A stretch of 64,000 nt of DNA from Unio delphinus (GCA_029339505.1 JAQISU010000022.1:14090001-14154000); one strand, 5' to 3'; shown: positions 40,142 to 50,948, numbered from the stretch's first letter. The notes: generated from the sequence alone by a model not told the origin. A program made the numbers and translations.

Positions 40142-40358
40142 TATTGATGCTAAATTAATAATCACTTTGAAGAAACAACAGAATAATCACTGCGCGAGTT
40201 GCAATTGTATAATGCGTTGGCAGTATTCGGATAAGGATCCTCGCCAATTCACCGTAGACAGAAAAAATAACAATCTCGGTCATGTCAGAAATAATGTGAT
40301 GTTGACTTGTCTTGAGTGCAATAGACGCCGGGGTGCCAGCACCCAGGGTGCTAATTAA
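40071..40358 (+). CDS. HNH-type zinc nuclease frame, possibly part of the upstream gene
   Basis: 95 codons from the ATG at 40071, overlapping the helicase end by 71 bp in another frame. It contains HCASCN, a VDRKNNNLGHVRNN core and CLECNRRRG, the C-C, H/N and C-C pattern of the HNH nuclease family with treble-clef zinc binding. The helicase frame stops 11 codons after the A10 run at 40118-40127, and this frame passes through the same run, so the nuclease domain might originally have been the C-terminus of the 953-residue protein. Its own start is weak. Its stop overlaps the integrase stop by 8 bp. Confidence 0.65.
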   Translation: MLASLIKNSPVTNNRTKKKQREFDIDAKLIITLKKQQNNHCASCNCIMRWQYSDKDPRQFTVDRKNNNLGHVRNNVMLTCLECNRRRGASTQGAN

Positions 40359-41313
40359 GACCATGCGGTGGCAATTGAGTATCCTCGGGAATCACTTGTA
40401 GTTGTTGTCGAGTAAATCCTCGCTGAGGAGCAGTTGAATCCAGTTTATAGATTGCTGGTCTACCAGTTGATCGTGTTATACTAGATATCTTATGCGTAGT
40501 GACGCTCCAAATAGGATCAGTAGCCCTTTTTCTACCCCCTTCAAGCTCTCCTGGTTCGTATAAGTACCTCACAATGACACTACTACCAAGAATTGGTTGG
40601 GAAACGCTAGCGTTTCTAGGGAAATCTTTTTGTGGTTGTACGGGTATTGACTTCTTTTTAATCGCGTTGATAGGTTTCATGTTGATTGTTCTAGTAATCT
40701 CGTTATTCAGTGCAGTAATCACAGATGGTAATCTTTTAACCCATTCACTGGATCGCTTTTCTTGAATGAATTCTTTTGCGTATTGATATCCAAATAACCG
40801 CTCAGCAATCGTCCGATTAAATCGTTCGACAATGGCCTGATCGCGATGTAGCGCAGTATGCCCTCGTCGTATGGTGACATTATGATTTTTCATTGTAGAT
40901 AGAACTGCACCCTGAAATTCCTTGCCAGGATCAACCTGCAATAGATTCGGCCAGTGCAGAGGACCTCGTCGATAAATCCTTTCAAATGCAGAAGCAACTT
41001 CAGTGGCTGATTTTGTTTTTAACGGTTCTGCTTCTTTGTATCGACTTGCAATATCAACTACGGTTAACGCGTATTTGTAACCACGATCATGTGGCAGAAA
41101 TAATATATCAGCCTGATGAACTTCATTAGGAGCGGTCACATCAAAATGCGAGAATTGAATTTGTTTAGGTGGTGGTAGATAAATTTGCCATAGTGCCTGT
41201 TTGGATAACCAATCCGCCGCTGTAGTTTTTTTCACTTTTGCAGCGCTAGCGAGTTTATGTACTGCTGATTTACCCCTCCAGTATCCTCTTGGGGAATAAT
41301 AAATTGATTCCAT
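40351..41313 (-). CDS. Retroviral-type integrase (DDE)
   Basis: 320 residues from the ATG at 41313 (MESIYYSPRGYW). A start 6 codons earlier would run into the upstream gene's end. The catalytic triad is visible: Asp69 in HQADILFLPHD, Asp128 in LLQVDPGKEFQG and Glu163 in IVERFNRT, with the D-E spacing of 35 typical for the family. An N-terminal helical part (KLASAAKVKKTTAADWLSKQ) and a C-terminal SH3-like basic part (VIVRYLYEPGELEGGRKRA) flank it. It inserts the element's terminal repeats into host DNA. The pattern is that of metazoan Maverick integrases and not of retroviruses. No frame damage is visible. Confidence 0.93.
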   Translation of the reverse strand: MESIYYSPRGYWRGKSAVHKLASAAKVKKTTAADWLSKQALWQIYLPPPKQIQFSHFDVTAPNEVHQADILFLPHDRGYKYALTVVDIASRYKEAEPLKTKSATEVASAFERIYRRGPLHWPNLLQVDPGKEFQGAVLSTMKNHNVTIRRGHTALHRDQAIVERFNRTIAERLFGYQYAKEFIQEKRSSEWVKRLPSVITALNNEITRTINMKPINAIKKKSIPVQPQKDFPRNASVSQPILGSSVIVRYLYEPGELEGGRKRATDPIWSVTTHKISSITRSTGRPAIYKLDSTAPQRGFTRQQLQVIPEDTQLPPHGLN

Positions 41314-41317
41314 ATTA

Positions 41318-41652
41318 TTAATTACCAGCACCCATCATCAATTTGCCTTTCGTAGCTGATTTTACCAACCACGAAGCCAACTTTTCTTTAAAAGATTTAT
41401 CAGGAATAGCATTTAACGCATGAATTAATTTCACATCCGCGAGATGCCTGTGTTGCAGGTTGCTGCTTTTATAAGCAACATCATGAAGGTGACAGGCCTT
41501 ATCAATGGCGTTTATTGGTTCTTCACCGGGTCGGGGTTGATTTTGATCATCAAGTCTGATATCTAATCGTGTTCCGGGACCACAGTAGCTATATCCTGGA
41601 AGGTGCTTTTCTCCGGGGTACTTTGCCCATGGGGTTCCAGGGAGCTTTGTCA
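41318..41652 (-). pseudogene. Phospholipase A2 domain, frame split from the zinc ribbon
   Basis: About 111 codons with PLA2 signatures: calcium loop YCGPGTRLD, and the His-Asp pair in DKACHLHDVAY. This is the type used by parvovirus VP1 and adintoviruses to breach the endosomal membrane. There is no ATG at its start. The frame opens at a TTG that overlaps the stop of the zinc-ribbon frame (41650-41652). Both frames run through a T9 tract on the plus strand (41678-41686), so a single-base length change there probably split one gene into two. It could also be slippage or an assembly error. Confidence 0.8.
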
Positions 41653-41856
41653 ATTTGGCTGCGATATCACCTCCTCGTTTTTTTTTAAAACATCTCCGGA
41701 TTGTAAAATCTTTGATTTTGTAGAAATAAATCTAAACTTTTTTATACCACATGTTGCACATCTACCAGTTAGTGCTGATCTGTTATTTTTAGTTGTAACC
41801 GTCGTCACATCATTTGTGCTAGTACGCGTTTTACACTTCACACAATATAGATCCAT
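41650..41856 (-). CDS. Small zinc-ribbon protein, N-terminal part of a split gene
   Basis: 68 codons. Two CxxC pairs (YCVKCK at 5-8 and CATC at 33-36) with the intervening TTKNNRSALTG make a zinc ribbon of the DUF5679 kind, known from many Mavericks and large DNA viruses, often joined to PLA2. The last ~10 codons after the homopolymer run are probably out of the original frame. Only 5 bp separate its ATG from that of the divergent packaging ATPase gene. Confidence 0.75.
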   Translation of the reverse strand: MDLYCVKCKTRTSTNDVTTVTTKNNRSALTGRCATCGIKKFRFISTKSKILQSGDVLKKNEEVISQPN

Positions 41857-41861
41857 AATTT

Positions 41862-42533
41862 ATGTATAGAGATATGAATATAATTGATTTTTCAGCGACT
41901 AAAATAAGAGAACCAGTTAAGCATCATGCAGCGCTACCAAACTCTATCCGTGCAATTATAATCGGGCCATCTGGATCCGGCAAGACTCAATTGTTGCTCA
42001 ATTTAATAATGAGATGGATGAAGTGGGATAAGTTGTATTTAATTGCTCCTAGCGTAGATGATCAACGATGCTATGAAGTGTTAAAGGATTTTAACGAGAA
42101 TGCATCAGAAATTAAAGGTGAGAACGCCATTGATTTTATAACTGATATTGACGAGGCGCCGTCTGTGGATGACCTTGATGGGAGCATTAACAATTTAGTC
42201 GTATACGACGATGTGATGTTAGACAATCAAAAAAACCCAGCTAGAATATTTTCCCGGGGGCGTCACAAAAACACTGATGTGATATATGTCACTCAACGCT
42301 ACACTCAGATTCCAAAAGTGATCAGAGATAACTGTAATATTCTTGCTGTGTTTAACGGCGTTGATACACATACGCTACGAAATATTTGGCAGACATGGTG
42401 TTCCGATATGGACTTCAATCAATTTAAAAATTTCTTTAGTCATGCTCAGTCAACCCCGCATGGATTTGTAACAATAAATTTACATGATCCTCGGACACGA
42501 TATCGTATCGGACTCGATCAAATTTTCGGTTGA
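41862..42533 (+). CDS. A32/FtsK-HerA type genome-packaging ATPase
   Basis: 223 residues; translation may start at codon 1 or codon 5 (MNIIDFSATK). Walker A GPSGSGKT (35-42), Walker B NLVVYDDV (Asp116-Asp117) and a sensor SRGRHKNTDVIYVTQRY (131-147) are in the right order and spacing for the packaging ATPase shared by Mavericks, virophages and NCLDVs. It pumps the viral genome into the preformed capsid. The length is usual for the group. The last codons lie in a 42-bp sequence repeated directly downstream (42511 and 42559). It is the rightmost gene, on the plus strand. Confidence 0.92.
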   Translation: MYRDMNIIDFSATKIREPVKHHAALPNSIRAIIIGPSGSGKTQLLLNLIMRWMKWDKLYLIAPSVDDQRCYEVLKDFNENASEIKGENAIDFITDIDEAPSVDDLDGSINNLVVYDDVMLDNQKNPARIFSRGRHKNTDVIYVTQRYTQIPKVIRDNCNILAVFNGVDTHTLRNIWQTWCSDMDFNQFKNFFSHAQSTPHGFVTINLHDPRTRYRIGLDQIFG

Positions 42534-42600
42534 AATCATAAATGATTTTCGTCCTAAAGACTCGATCAAATATTTGGTTGAAATCGTAAATGATTTTTGT
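42511..42600 (+). repeat. 42-bp direct repeat next to the right terminal repeat
   Basis: 42511-42552 and 42559-42600 match at 38 of 42 positions (both begin GACTCGATCAAAT). The first copy contains the end of the ATPase gene. The left end of the element has only one inverted counterpart. Confidence 0.85.
42531..42579 (-). repeat. Inner 49-bp inverted repeat, right
   Basis: Exact reverse complement of 25848-25896. It is separated from the outer 150-bp repeat by 41 bp here but only 7 bp on the left. Confidence 0.9.
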
Positions 42601-42620
42601 TAACCAGAACTGAAAGTTCC

Positions 42621-42770
42621 AGCAGCAGAGAGGGTGGATGACAACGACGTTGGCGTATATAAGGAAATCTTATTTTATCGAATAGACGCCATTTTTTTTA
42701 CTATTTGGCAGAAGCCTCAGATTTTCGAATCGACGCTCGGAAAGTTGTGAGGTTCACCCTCTCTGCTGCT
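42621..42770 (-). repeat. Right terminal inverted repeat, 150 bp
   Basis: Reverse complement of the left repeat with four differences. It also has the 16-bp AGCAGCAGAGAGGGTG at its inner edge (42621-42636) and the inverse at the outer edge (42755-42770). The following CGGAT (42771-42775) repeats the five bases before 25691. Confidence 0.97.
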
Positions 42771-43084
42771 CGGATTGTTTCCCTTGGTAGTAAAACAAAA
42801 CACCTGAACGTTGACATCTCGAGATGACTATGTGATTTCATGCGTTGTGTTCAGATTAGAGTTTCTCTCCCACATGAATTCGAACCTCTTGTCTAGCATT
42901 AACTTTTGTAGTTTGTGCTATAAACACTAGAGACAAAATATATAAACACAATTAAGAAATTACAGCTCACGATTAAACATTCCATGTGTCGATATAGAAA
43001 TGTAACTTGTGTACACTAAATTTAGTTGATGGTGCTATATTCATATGAATCGTATTCCGTTTGCCCATATACCCATTTGTCACT

Positions 43085-43286
43085 GGGGCCCCGAGTGCCA
43101 CAGTCTTCTTAAGCGCTCTCCGTTACGGATCACTGCCATCTCACCTTTGTCTGCGTGGATTCGAGTCTCGGATTCGGCCAATATGGGTATTTGAGAAGCT
43201 TGCCAGTAGCTTCTCGTGGGTCGGTGGTTCTTTGTCGGGTTTAACCGGCTTCGTCCTCCCACCATTAGTACTGGCCGCCATGTATA
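43085..43286 (+). mobile_element. SINE, left part, interrupted by the LINE (copy 2)
   Basis: Same as 18182-18383. The SINE resumes after the LINE at 46894. Confidence 0.8.
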
Positions 43287-43471
43287 ATAATAAATGTAGA
43301 ATAATAATGAGGACTTTGTATAGCGCCTAATCTTTCCAAGCTCTAAGGGCTTTACACCATCAATAAAATGATATGACTACACTACAGAACAACAAATGAC
43401 AAAAACAATGAAATTGGAAAACCTAAAAACAGGCTGAAAACATATAAGAACCAAAACATGATTAGGTCGCT

Positions 43472-45049
43472 AAGTTTGTCCCTGCAGTCGAAACAGGTGA
43501 GTCTTAAGAGCACACTTAAAAGGGACCACTGTGTCTTTGTGTCTAATTTAAATGGACATTTCGTTCCACAACGCCAGGTCCTGATGTGCAAACGAACGTT
43601 GTCCATATGACTTTGTTTTCACCTTGGGAACAATGAGTATACGATTATCAGAAGAAGAGCGTAAGGATCTAGCTGGTGTATACACATGGGTGAGGCTGGA
43701 TAGGTATGTTGGACTGGAGTCTGTCAGTGAAACATAGCACAGAGAACAAATTTTGTGTTTGATTCTGTATCAAATTGATAGCCAATGTAGGGTACAGAGC
43801 AGTGGTGAGGTGTCCTCTGATCGAGGTACTCTAAAGATGATCCGTGCAGCTGAGTTTTGAACTTTTTGCAGTTCCTGGAGTTAATATTGTGACGAACCAG
43901 ACAGAATTGAGTTAAAATAGTCCAGTCTTGAAAGTACTAATGAACACGCAAGTGGTTTAGTGGCATCAACTGAAAGATATTTACGAATGGAACTGATGAG
44001 TCTCAATTCAAGATATATGCAGCCTTGCATATGTTCATGACATGTTGGTGCAATGTCAGAGTACTGTCTAGAGTAACGCCTAGGTTCCGTACTGACTGTG
44101 AGAATTTAATGTTGGTGCTGCTGATATTTATTGTCTGAGGTAAAGGATGTGAATGAGAAAGTCTTTGTGTTGTGATCAAAATAGCCTCAGATTTATCAGC
44201 ATTCATCTACAGCTTGTTACATGTCATCCATGATTTTACATCAGATCTGCACTTCTCTACTCCATGGATGGTAGCATCAATTTCAGTTGGGTGGTTAGAC
44301 TTGTATATTTGGGTGTCATCAGCATACAATTGGTGCGACACTGGGTGATGATCTATGACACTTGAGAGCGGCTGAGTATACATAATGAAGAGAACATGTC
44401 CAAGAACAGATCCCTATGGAACACCACAACATACGTCAACTGGGCTGGAGTGTATTCCAATTGCAGATATAATTTGTGTCATGTTGACTAAGTAGGACTT
44501 GAACCACTGTAAGGCTATATTCTGAATGCCAAATACATGCTTGAGACGGTGAAGTAATATATCATGGTCTATTGTGTCAAACGCTGTAGATAAATCCAGG
44601 AGAGTGAGGACTGTAATCTTTCCACTATCCAAATCAGAGAGAATGTCACTAAATACTTTCAGAAGAGTAGTTTCCGTACTGTGGCAAGGGCGATATGCAG
44701 ACTGTACATTGCTAAAAAGACCGTTTGAATTCAAATGAGATACAAAATGAGTTAGTACAAACATTTCTAAGGTTTTTGATACGAATGGGAGATTATAAAC
44801 TGGGCGGTAGTTCTTTAAATCGTTATGGTCCAGTGTTGGTTTCTTCAACAGTGGCTTTACGACGGCAGTTTTGAAAAATGATGGGAATTCTCCTGATGAG
44901 AGAGAGATATTAATAACAACAGTTAGTGAAGGCAATATTGGGTCTAAGCACTCAAGCAGCAGTGATGTCGGAATTGAATCAAGTTCACAAGACTTTGGTG
45001 CACTTTTCATGACGATTGTCCGTACTAAATCAATAGAAAACAGGTTCAA
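43472..45049 (-). pseudogene. LINE reverse transcriptase, copy 2
   Basis: The Gln of the GVPQG motif is changed to a TAG stop (44414-44416), and a further TAA lies at 43548-43550 in the C-terminal segment. It also has the TAG after CNKL that all copies share. Clearly inactive. Confidence 0.85.
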
Positions 45050-46362
45050 ATGCTCCTAACGGTTGTCGCTGAAATTCTGCATCATAACTGTATGGTGACG
45101 AATCAGTTGAAATTGTGCTGTCAAGCGAATCTCTAATGGTTTGTACTTTGTCATCGAAGAAATTTGCAAATTGGTCTGGTAGGTCTAGTGGAGAGAAGGT
45201 TGTTGGAAGTGATGTACATTTGTTCCTTGACATTAGTTTGTTAGTTATCTCGAAGAGCTCTTTGCAGCTGGAACTCTCCGTGATCTTAGTACTGTAGTGG
45301 GATGATTTGGCTAAATGGAGTATGTTTGTGACGTTCTTCTTAGCGGCTTCGTAGATTTGTTTATGAATAGTGAGTATGGTGGAACGCCAAAGCCTCTCTG
45401 CTTTTCGGCGATGTCTTTTAGCAGTGCAAAGCTGGTCCTTAACATTGCTATACCTTGGAAAACAGTTTTTTTTTCTCTTGATACTCTGCATTTGGTGGCT
45501 GGGGCATGTTTTTCAAGCAATGAACGCAGGCAGTTATCAAGTTGTTTCGCTGTTGGATGTAAGAAAGTTGTTAGGTTTTCTTGGATGTCATGCATGAATT
45601 TGGTTCTATTTATCATACGGAGGTTTCTCTTAGTAGCAAATAGAGGTGGAGGGTTAGGGACTGATACGTCGAGATGGCATACAATGCAGAGGTGATCCGA
45701 TGCAAGGTCGTGGGATACAAAGGTGGATTGCAGAATATTATCATCAGGTCTATAAAGAAACCAGTCTAAAATGTGACCAAGTTTATGGGTAGATTGGGTA
45801 ACTGACTGTTTAAGATTGAAAACATGAATGGAATCTAGGAGTTTTGACATGTATGGTTTACCAGGACAGTCAAAGTGAAAGTTGAAATCTCCAAGAATAA
45901 TTAGGTTGCCACCTATCGAATTTCCATACTCTAGAAGATTTGAAAACTGCTCAAAAGAGAGAGATTCAGTCAGTTTGTTTTTTTTTTACTAGGAGGAGGA
46001 CAGTAGAGACAGAAAAAATGGACTGACCTTTGTTCCAGTGTGAGCGTTGTTTGGACTAGTTCAAACGATGTTTGGCAGAAATTGAAGGCTGTGTTGTACT
46101 TAAGGCAGTTGATCATGGAATTCTTTGTAATTACAGGAATTCCACCTCCGCGGGGGAACGACTTGATGGAGTAATCGCTGGGTGTTAAATCCGCACACTT
46201 AGATTCATCACCTGCGGAATGTAACCAAGCTTCTGTCAGGAAGAAGACGTCAATATTCTGGTCGTTGATAAAATTAACAATTTCTGTGCGCTTTTCCTGT
46301 AATACTACTGATTGTGAGTTGAATAATGCAATACGTAGTGGTGTCCCTGGGACAGTTGACAC
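45030..46362 (-). pseudogene. LINE endonuclease, copy 2, frameshifted
   Basis: Three overlapping frames (45030-45491, 45311-45850, 45970-46362) carry the EEP motifs. T runs of 10 and 9 break the frame as in copy 1. Confidence 0.8.
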
Positions 46363-47856
46363 AACGGTTAACGATTTAAGAGGAATTTGAACCAGTTATT
46401 AAAATTAACGGCAAAATTTTCATGTTGTTTATCCGTTATCGGCGAAAGGGAGATAACTGGAATTCTTCTTCCTATTCTACGCCGGCCAGCTTTGAAAGAA
46501 CGTTTCTTTTTTCGCTTCCGTTTACATTTAAGAAATGATGAATGTATTCCCAGTTCGTTTAGTCTTGAGCACAATGTAGTATCTAGAACCAAGGTGTGGT
46601 CATTTAATTCAATTAATGAGGGTTCGTCGTATTGTAAGCGGTCACGTGACGGCGGTTCATTAAAAACAAATGACGTCTAAACATTGGGACAAAATAGCTG
46701 AGAAAAATTCTAATTGTCCTCGTTTCCAAAACAAGGAGATGAATTAACACATACGAACAAAACAGGGAATTCATGATGAAACAATAATGTAGACGATGAT
46801 AGAGAACAAGCACAAATATCATAAATATAGCACAAAGTCGGAAGAGCCTATCTCGAGCAGTTAAGTGATGGCGGCCATCTTTCTGGAAGTTTATATAGCC
46901 TATTAGTATAGCATATATTGTGCTGACAAATGGCGTTGAACCCTACCATAACCATTTCTTACTCTTTCTATAATTATAGAAGTCCGTATATGTTCGTAGT
47001 ATACCTATTGCATACGGTTCGAGAATATAACAACTTATGGATTTCATTTTATGAGGTTTAACATCTGTCATTATAGTAGTCTGTACGCAAGGACGTCATT
47101 TAAATTTTTCAGGGAAGGCGGGCGGGCGGGCGGGCGGGCGGGCGGGCAAAAGTATATTGGGGCGAGAAAATGTTCATTGAGTAAGGGGTAAACGTATATA
47201 GGCTACAGCAATTTTGCAGCAGATCCGAATTCCGGGGGTCTCCTTCCCCACCCTCACCCCCAGCCCCATTACGTATCTGTCTGTACGTCGTTACATACGC
47301 ATGTATGCAAGTCTCTGTATATTTATAATTGTTTTCTGAAACATACCTCACACTGTAGTATTCATTGTATTTGTGGTTTCCAATTTTAGGACAGTGTAAT
47401 GTCTGAAGCCGTCGACAACCACAGTTTGTAAAAGACTATGAAGGTTACCTTTCCTGATAATTTTCAGCGGGTGTTCCCATAATTAAGGGCTCGAACTTAT
47501 GAATGACATTTTTACCTAACACACAGGACCGAAACAAAAATAGGGTTTTACTGATTACTACCTAACAAAAGAATTTAAAGGCTTAAGTACAGTCACATTT
47601 TGAATCCACTATCAAATATAATATTTTAATATTCAAACGCATCAAAACTGAATTAAAAGCGTTGTATAATGGTTGCAGTGTGCAACATTATTTAATAGGG
47701 ATTTACCTATTTGTGTATACTTTGTAGGAGCATCATGTGTAACGATATATCGGCGCATGGATATGTGCATATTTGTGTACACTTTGTAGAAGTGCAATGT
47801 ATAGAAATGCGTTTCATTATATGATATTGTTCTGAATAATCTGAATAATAAGATTG

Positions 47857-47869
47857 ATATATATATATA

Positions 47870-47959
<90 letters not shown>

Positions 47960-47966
47960 TGTATGT
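47857..47966. repeat. (AT)n(GTAT)n microsatellite, copy 3
   Basis: An AT run with one TTT interruption, then GTAT units. Confidence 0.95.
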
Positions 47967-48540
47967 CGGCACCGCAGACTGTGGAATCTAAGGTTTGCAT
48001 CTCTCTATTTCTTCTTCATATTCTGATGAACGAGCCAGGATTAATCTTCTATAATAATTTAAATCATATTGGAGCACCCCACCCAACCTAAATCAAAGGG
48101 AAACCTCTACACTTACTATTCCTAAATATTTCGTTTTGTTTATATTACTAAACATTCAAATTTGCTCTAGTATATACTGTTTCCATTCCTCCGTATTTGT
48201 AAGAGAAAATGCGCATAAAACTAATGGGCACATGTATATCAGGATGTACAAGCCTTCCAAGATGCTGCATTCAACTTGCACTAAAATATCTCCCTTATTG
48301 ATTTGTATGCAAAGAAAAAATATACACTTTGTATTTATGTTATCAGTATTCGAGGCACAATACACAAGTACAAAGATACAAAAATAAAAAATCAGAGATG
48401 GTCCTGTTTTCAAAATCTTACTATTTATATTATAATATTTAATTAGTCGATTATTCTAGACCTCAACGAGCCCAATAAATCATGCCGACCTATACGCCCT
48501 TCTATCTGTCTATGTGCACTCGGATCTTTGTAATTTATAT

Positions 48541-48617
48541 GTCAGGATGGCCGAGAGGCACTGCGTTCAGATCGAAGTCGGATCTTGCCGGCGTGGAATC
48601 GAATCCCACTTCTGACA
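48541..48617 (+). pseudogene. tRNA-Leu pseudogene A, copy 3
   Basis: The 77-nt degraded form, as in copy 2. Confidence 0.8.
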
Positions 48618-48851
48618 AACAGGTTTTTTTTTTTGCTACCTTAGGAAATAGAAATAAATATATTTTGAACATACAAGTCACATTAATACCTGTGCATACC
48701 TACCAAGTAGGAATTTATTGATGGGTTCATTTCTTTATCCAGGAAATAAACCATATCATCTCGTAGCTGACATCTCCGGATGACTAATCGCTTTAAGGCA
48801 CTGCATGATACTGTAAGATAGTGTATGCAGGCACAACTCTGTGCTGGCTAT

Positions 48852-48935
48852 GTCAGGATGGCCCAGCAGTCAAAGGCTCTGCGTTCAAGTCGCAGTTGTG
48901 TCTTCCCGGCATGGGTTCGAATCCCACTTTTTACA
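48852..48935 (+). pseudogene. Degraded tRNA-Leu with CAA anticodon (B), copy 3
   Basis: As 16070-16153 with one extra change at the base of the variable arm/T stem (GGCATGGG instead of GGCGTGGG), shared with copy 4. Confidence 0.7.
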
Positions 48936-49020
48936 AACATCTTTTTACATATTGCATACAGCACCACAGAATAATCATTACAGATTAATGCAACAAAGCG
49001 TTTCTTTCTGCTAGCAGTCT

Positions 49021-49057
49021 GGTCATCTAGGATTGAGTTCTAATCCTACTTCTGACA
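49021..49057 (+). pseudogene. tRNA-Leu 3' fragment (C), copy 3
   Basis: A T-arm and acceptor remnant as in copies 1 and 2. Confidence 0.6.
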
Positions 49058-49339
49058 ATCCCTTTTCATATCATAATTTGTATAACAGACAAAAACGTTA
49101 TTCGAACGTACAAGTGCTAAATGTATGTGTAAAAGAATCTAACAAAACAAGTACTTGTATGTATATATGTCTGTCTGTGTGTGTATGAATGCATGATTGG
49201 AGTTTATCCTGTGTTCTTACAAAATCTTACTATTTATGCGATTAGTCGATGATTCTAGACCTCAGCGAGCCCTATAGAGTCTGTCGACCCATACACCTTT
49301 CGATTTCTCTATGTGCACTCGGACTATTACAATTGATAT

Positions 49340-49423
49340 GTCAGGATGGCCGAGCGGTCTAAGGCGCTGCGTTCAGGTCGCAGTCGGGTCTTCCCGGCGT
49401 GGGTTCGAATCCCACTTCTGACA
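49340..49423 (+). tRNA. tRNA-Leu (CAG), gene D of copy 3
   Basis: 84 nt, identical to the other D and E genes. Confidence 0.95.
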
Positions 49424-50353
49424 ATATTATTTTTATGTCTTTTTTATAGTTAGACCTAAACCAACCTAAACTTATGATCGATTACACAGGGATGACACTT
49501 ATCAATGCTTGAATATGTTCTAGGAATACAAACTTTAATCATAGCTATATAGAAAGATGAAAATAATACGAAAAATACAAATACCTAATATTTATATATA
49601 TATAAAAAAGAACATTCCTACATGCTGATGATGTTTCAAATTTTAAATCTACTCACCAAGACACCCCAAGACTCTCCAAGAACACCTTAAACTTTACATA
49701 ATACTCACTTTAAATTTCCACAACGGCACTAAATACCCTAAACAAACAAATAAACAAACAAAAATTTTGAAGATTTAGCGATATTTTGTGTAACAGGAAA
49801 ATTAGTAAGGTCAGGAGTTGCCATGGGAAATAACTCCCGTTTTGATGAGGGTTCCGGTACAGTAACGTGAATATTAATCAACATTTATAAATATGTAATT
49901 AGCAATACCACAAATAAGTCATTAAATAAGTTAAGCAAAATGGCAAATGTATTGTATATAAAATTATGTGTTTATCTCAAAAACAATTTAACTATTCCTC
50001 CATTCCTTTATTTTGACAATTATTAACATGGAGCCTAAACAATTCAAATAAATGACAAATATGGTATATTGCCAATTAATGAGTAAACTGTAATATATAT
50101 AATTAAAAAAATTTGATGCATAGAGTTCGTTTCCGTAGATTATCAGAAAAAGGGCTATCAACCAATAATATATCAATCATTGATAGTAACAATGTCCGTA
50201 TGTGTGTTTTCTTTTGTTTTGTGTACCACTTCCTTGTACGATTTTGCGAGATTTGGCGCTAATATATGCAATATTGGGGTGTCTTGGGGTGGTCTTGGGG
50301 TGTTTAGAGAGAAAGTCGATTTCTATATGCACTGGAACTAATAAAGTTGATAT

Positions 50354-50437
50354 GTCAGGATGGCCGAGCGGTCTAAGGCGCTGCGTTCAGGTCGCAGTCG
50401 GGTCTTCCCGGCGTGGGTTCGAATCCCACTTCTGACA
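50354..50437 (+). tRNA. tRNA-Leu (CAG), gene E of copy 3
   Basis: 84 nt, identical to the other D and E genes. The flank GGACGGATTGTTT at about 50633 is the empty Maverick target. Confidence 0.95.
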
Positions 50438-50948
50438 ATATTACTTTTATGTCTTTTTTATAATTCTCTTTGCATAATACAAAGAAACCAATGGCGAAAT
50501 ACAACTATCATTTGAATTTATAAGTATATTTAATGCAAGTATAATTAGAATCGTACAAACTATATTGCATATAAGTACGTATACGCTTCGTGTATCTGTG
50601 CTTACCTTTCTAGTCTATTAATTTACGAATAGGACGGATTGTTTCCCTTGGTAGTAAAACAAAACACCTGAACGTTGACATCTCGAGATGACTATGTGAT
50701 TTCATGCGTTGTGTTCAGATTAGAGTTTCTCTCCCACATGAATTCGAACCTCTTGTCTAGCATTAACTTTTGTAGTTTGTGCTATAAACACTAGAGACAA
50801 AATATATAAACACAATTAAGAAATTACAGCTCACGATTAAACATTCCATGTGTCGATATAGAAATGTAACTTGTGTACACTAAATTTAGTTGATGGTGCT
50901 ATATTCATATGAATCGTATTCCGTTTGCCCATATATCCATTTGTCACT

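Larger units (their letters stand above)
25691..42770. mobile_element. Maverick/Polinton-type integrated DNA virus, 17,080 bp
   Basis: Bounded by 150-bp terminal inverted repeats starting AG and ending CT, and flanked by CGGAT on both sides. The other array copies read AGGACGGATTGTTT at this place, which is the empty site. Gene content fits the Maverick/adintovirus group: retroviral-type integrase, A32-type packaging ATPase, adenain-like protease, double jelly-roll capsid protein, penton-like protein, pX/pVI-like core proteins and a phospholipase A2 domain. The expected stand-alone protein-primed PolB is absent. A polymerase-helicase fusion replaces it. Most frames are open, so the insertion is fairly young, although two frames break at homopolymers. 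Codon use and AT content resemble viral genes more than the flanks (impression, not computed). Confidence 0.95.
43287..46893 (-). mobile_element. CR1/L2-like LINE, copy 2
   Basis: Same element and same insertion point as copy 1, carried by the array. This copy has two private nonsense changes in the RT region and T-run frameshifts in the endonuclease. Confidence 0.88.
22191..47095 (+). repeat. Array unit copy 2, split by the Maverick element
   Basis: The unit is 7,820 bp without the 17,085 bp added by the virus-like insertion (25691-42770 plus the 5-bp duplication). The insertion lies after the second intact tRNA-Leu and before the SINE/LINE. The non-viral parts have the same order of features as copy 1 without the MITE. 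Confidence 0.92.

Noticed and set aside
40351..41313. Endogenous retrovirus or LTR retrotransposon
   Set aside because: The integrase is of retroviral type, but there are no LTRs, gag or RT nearby. The neighbours are Maverick genes and the ends are inverted repeats.
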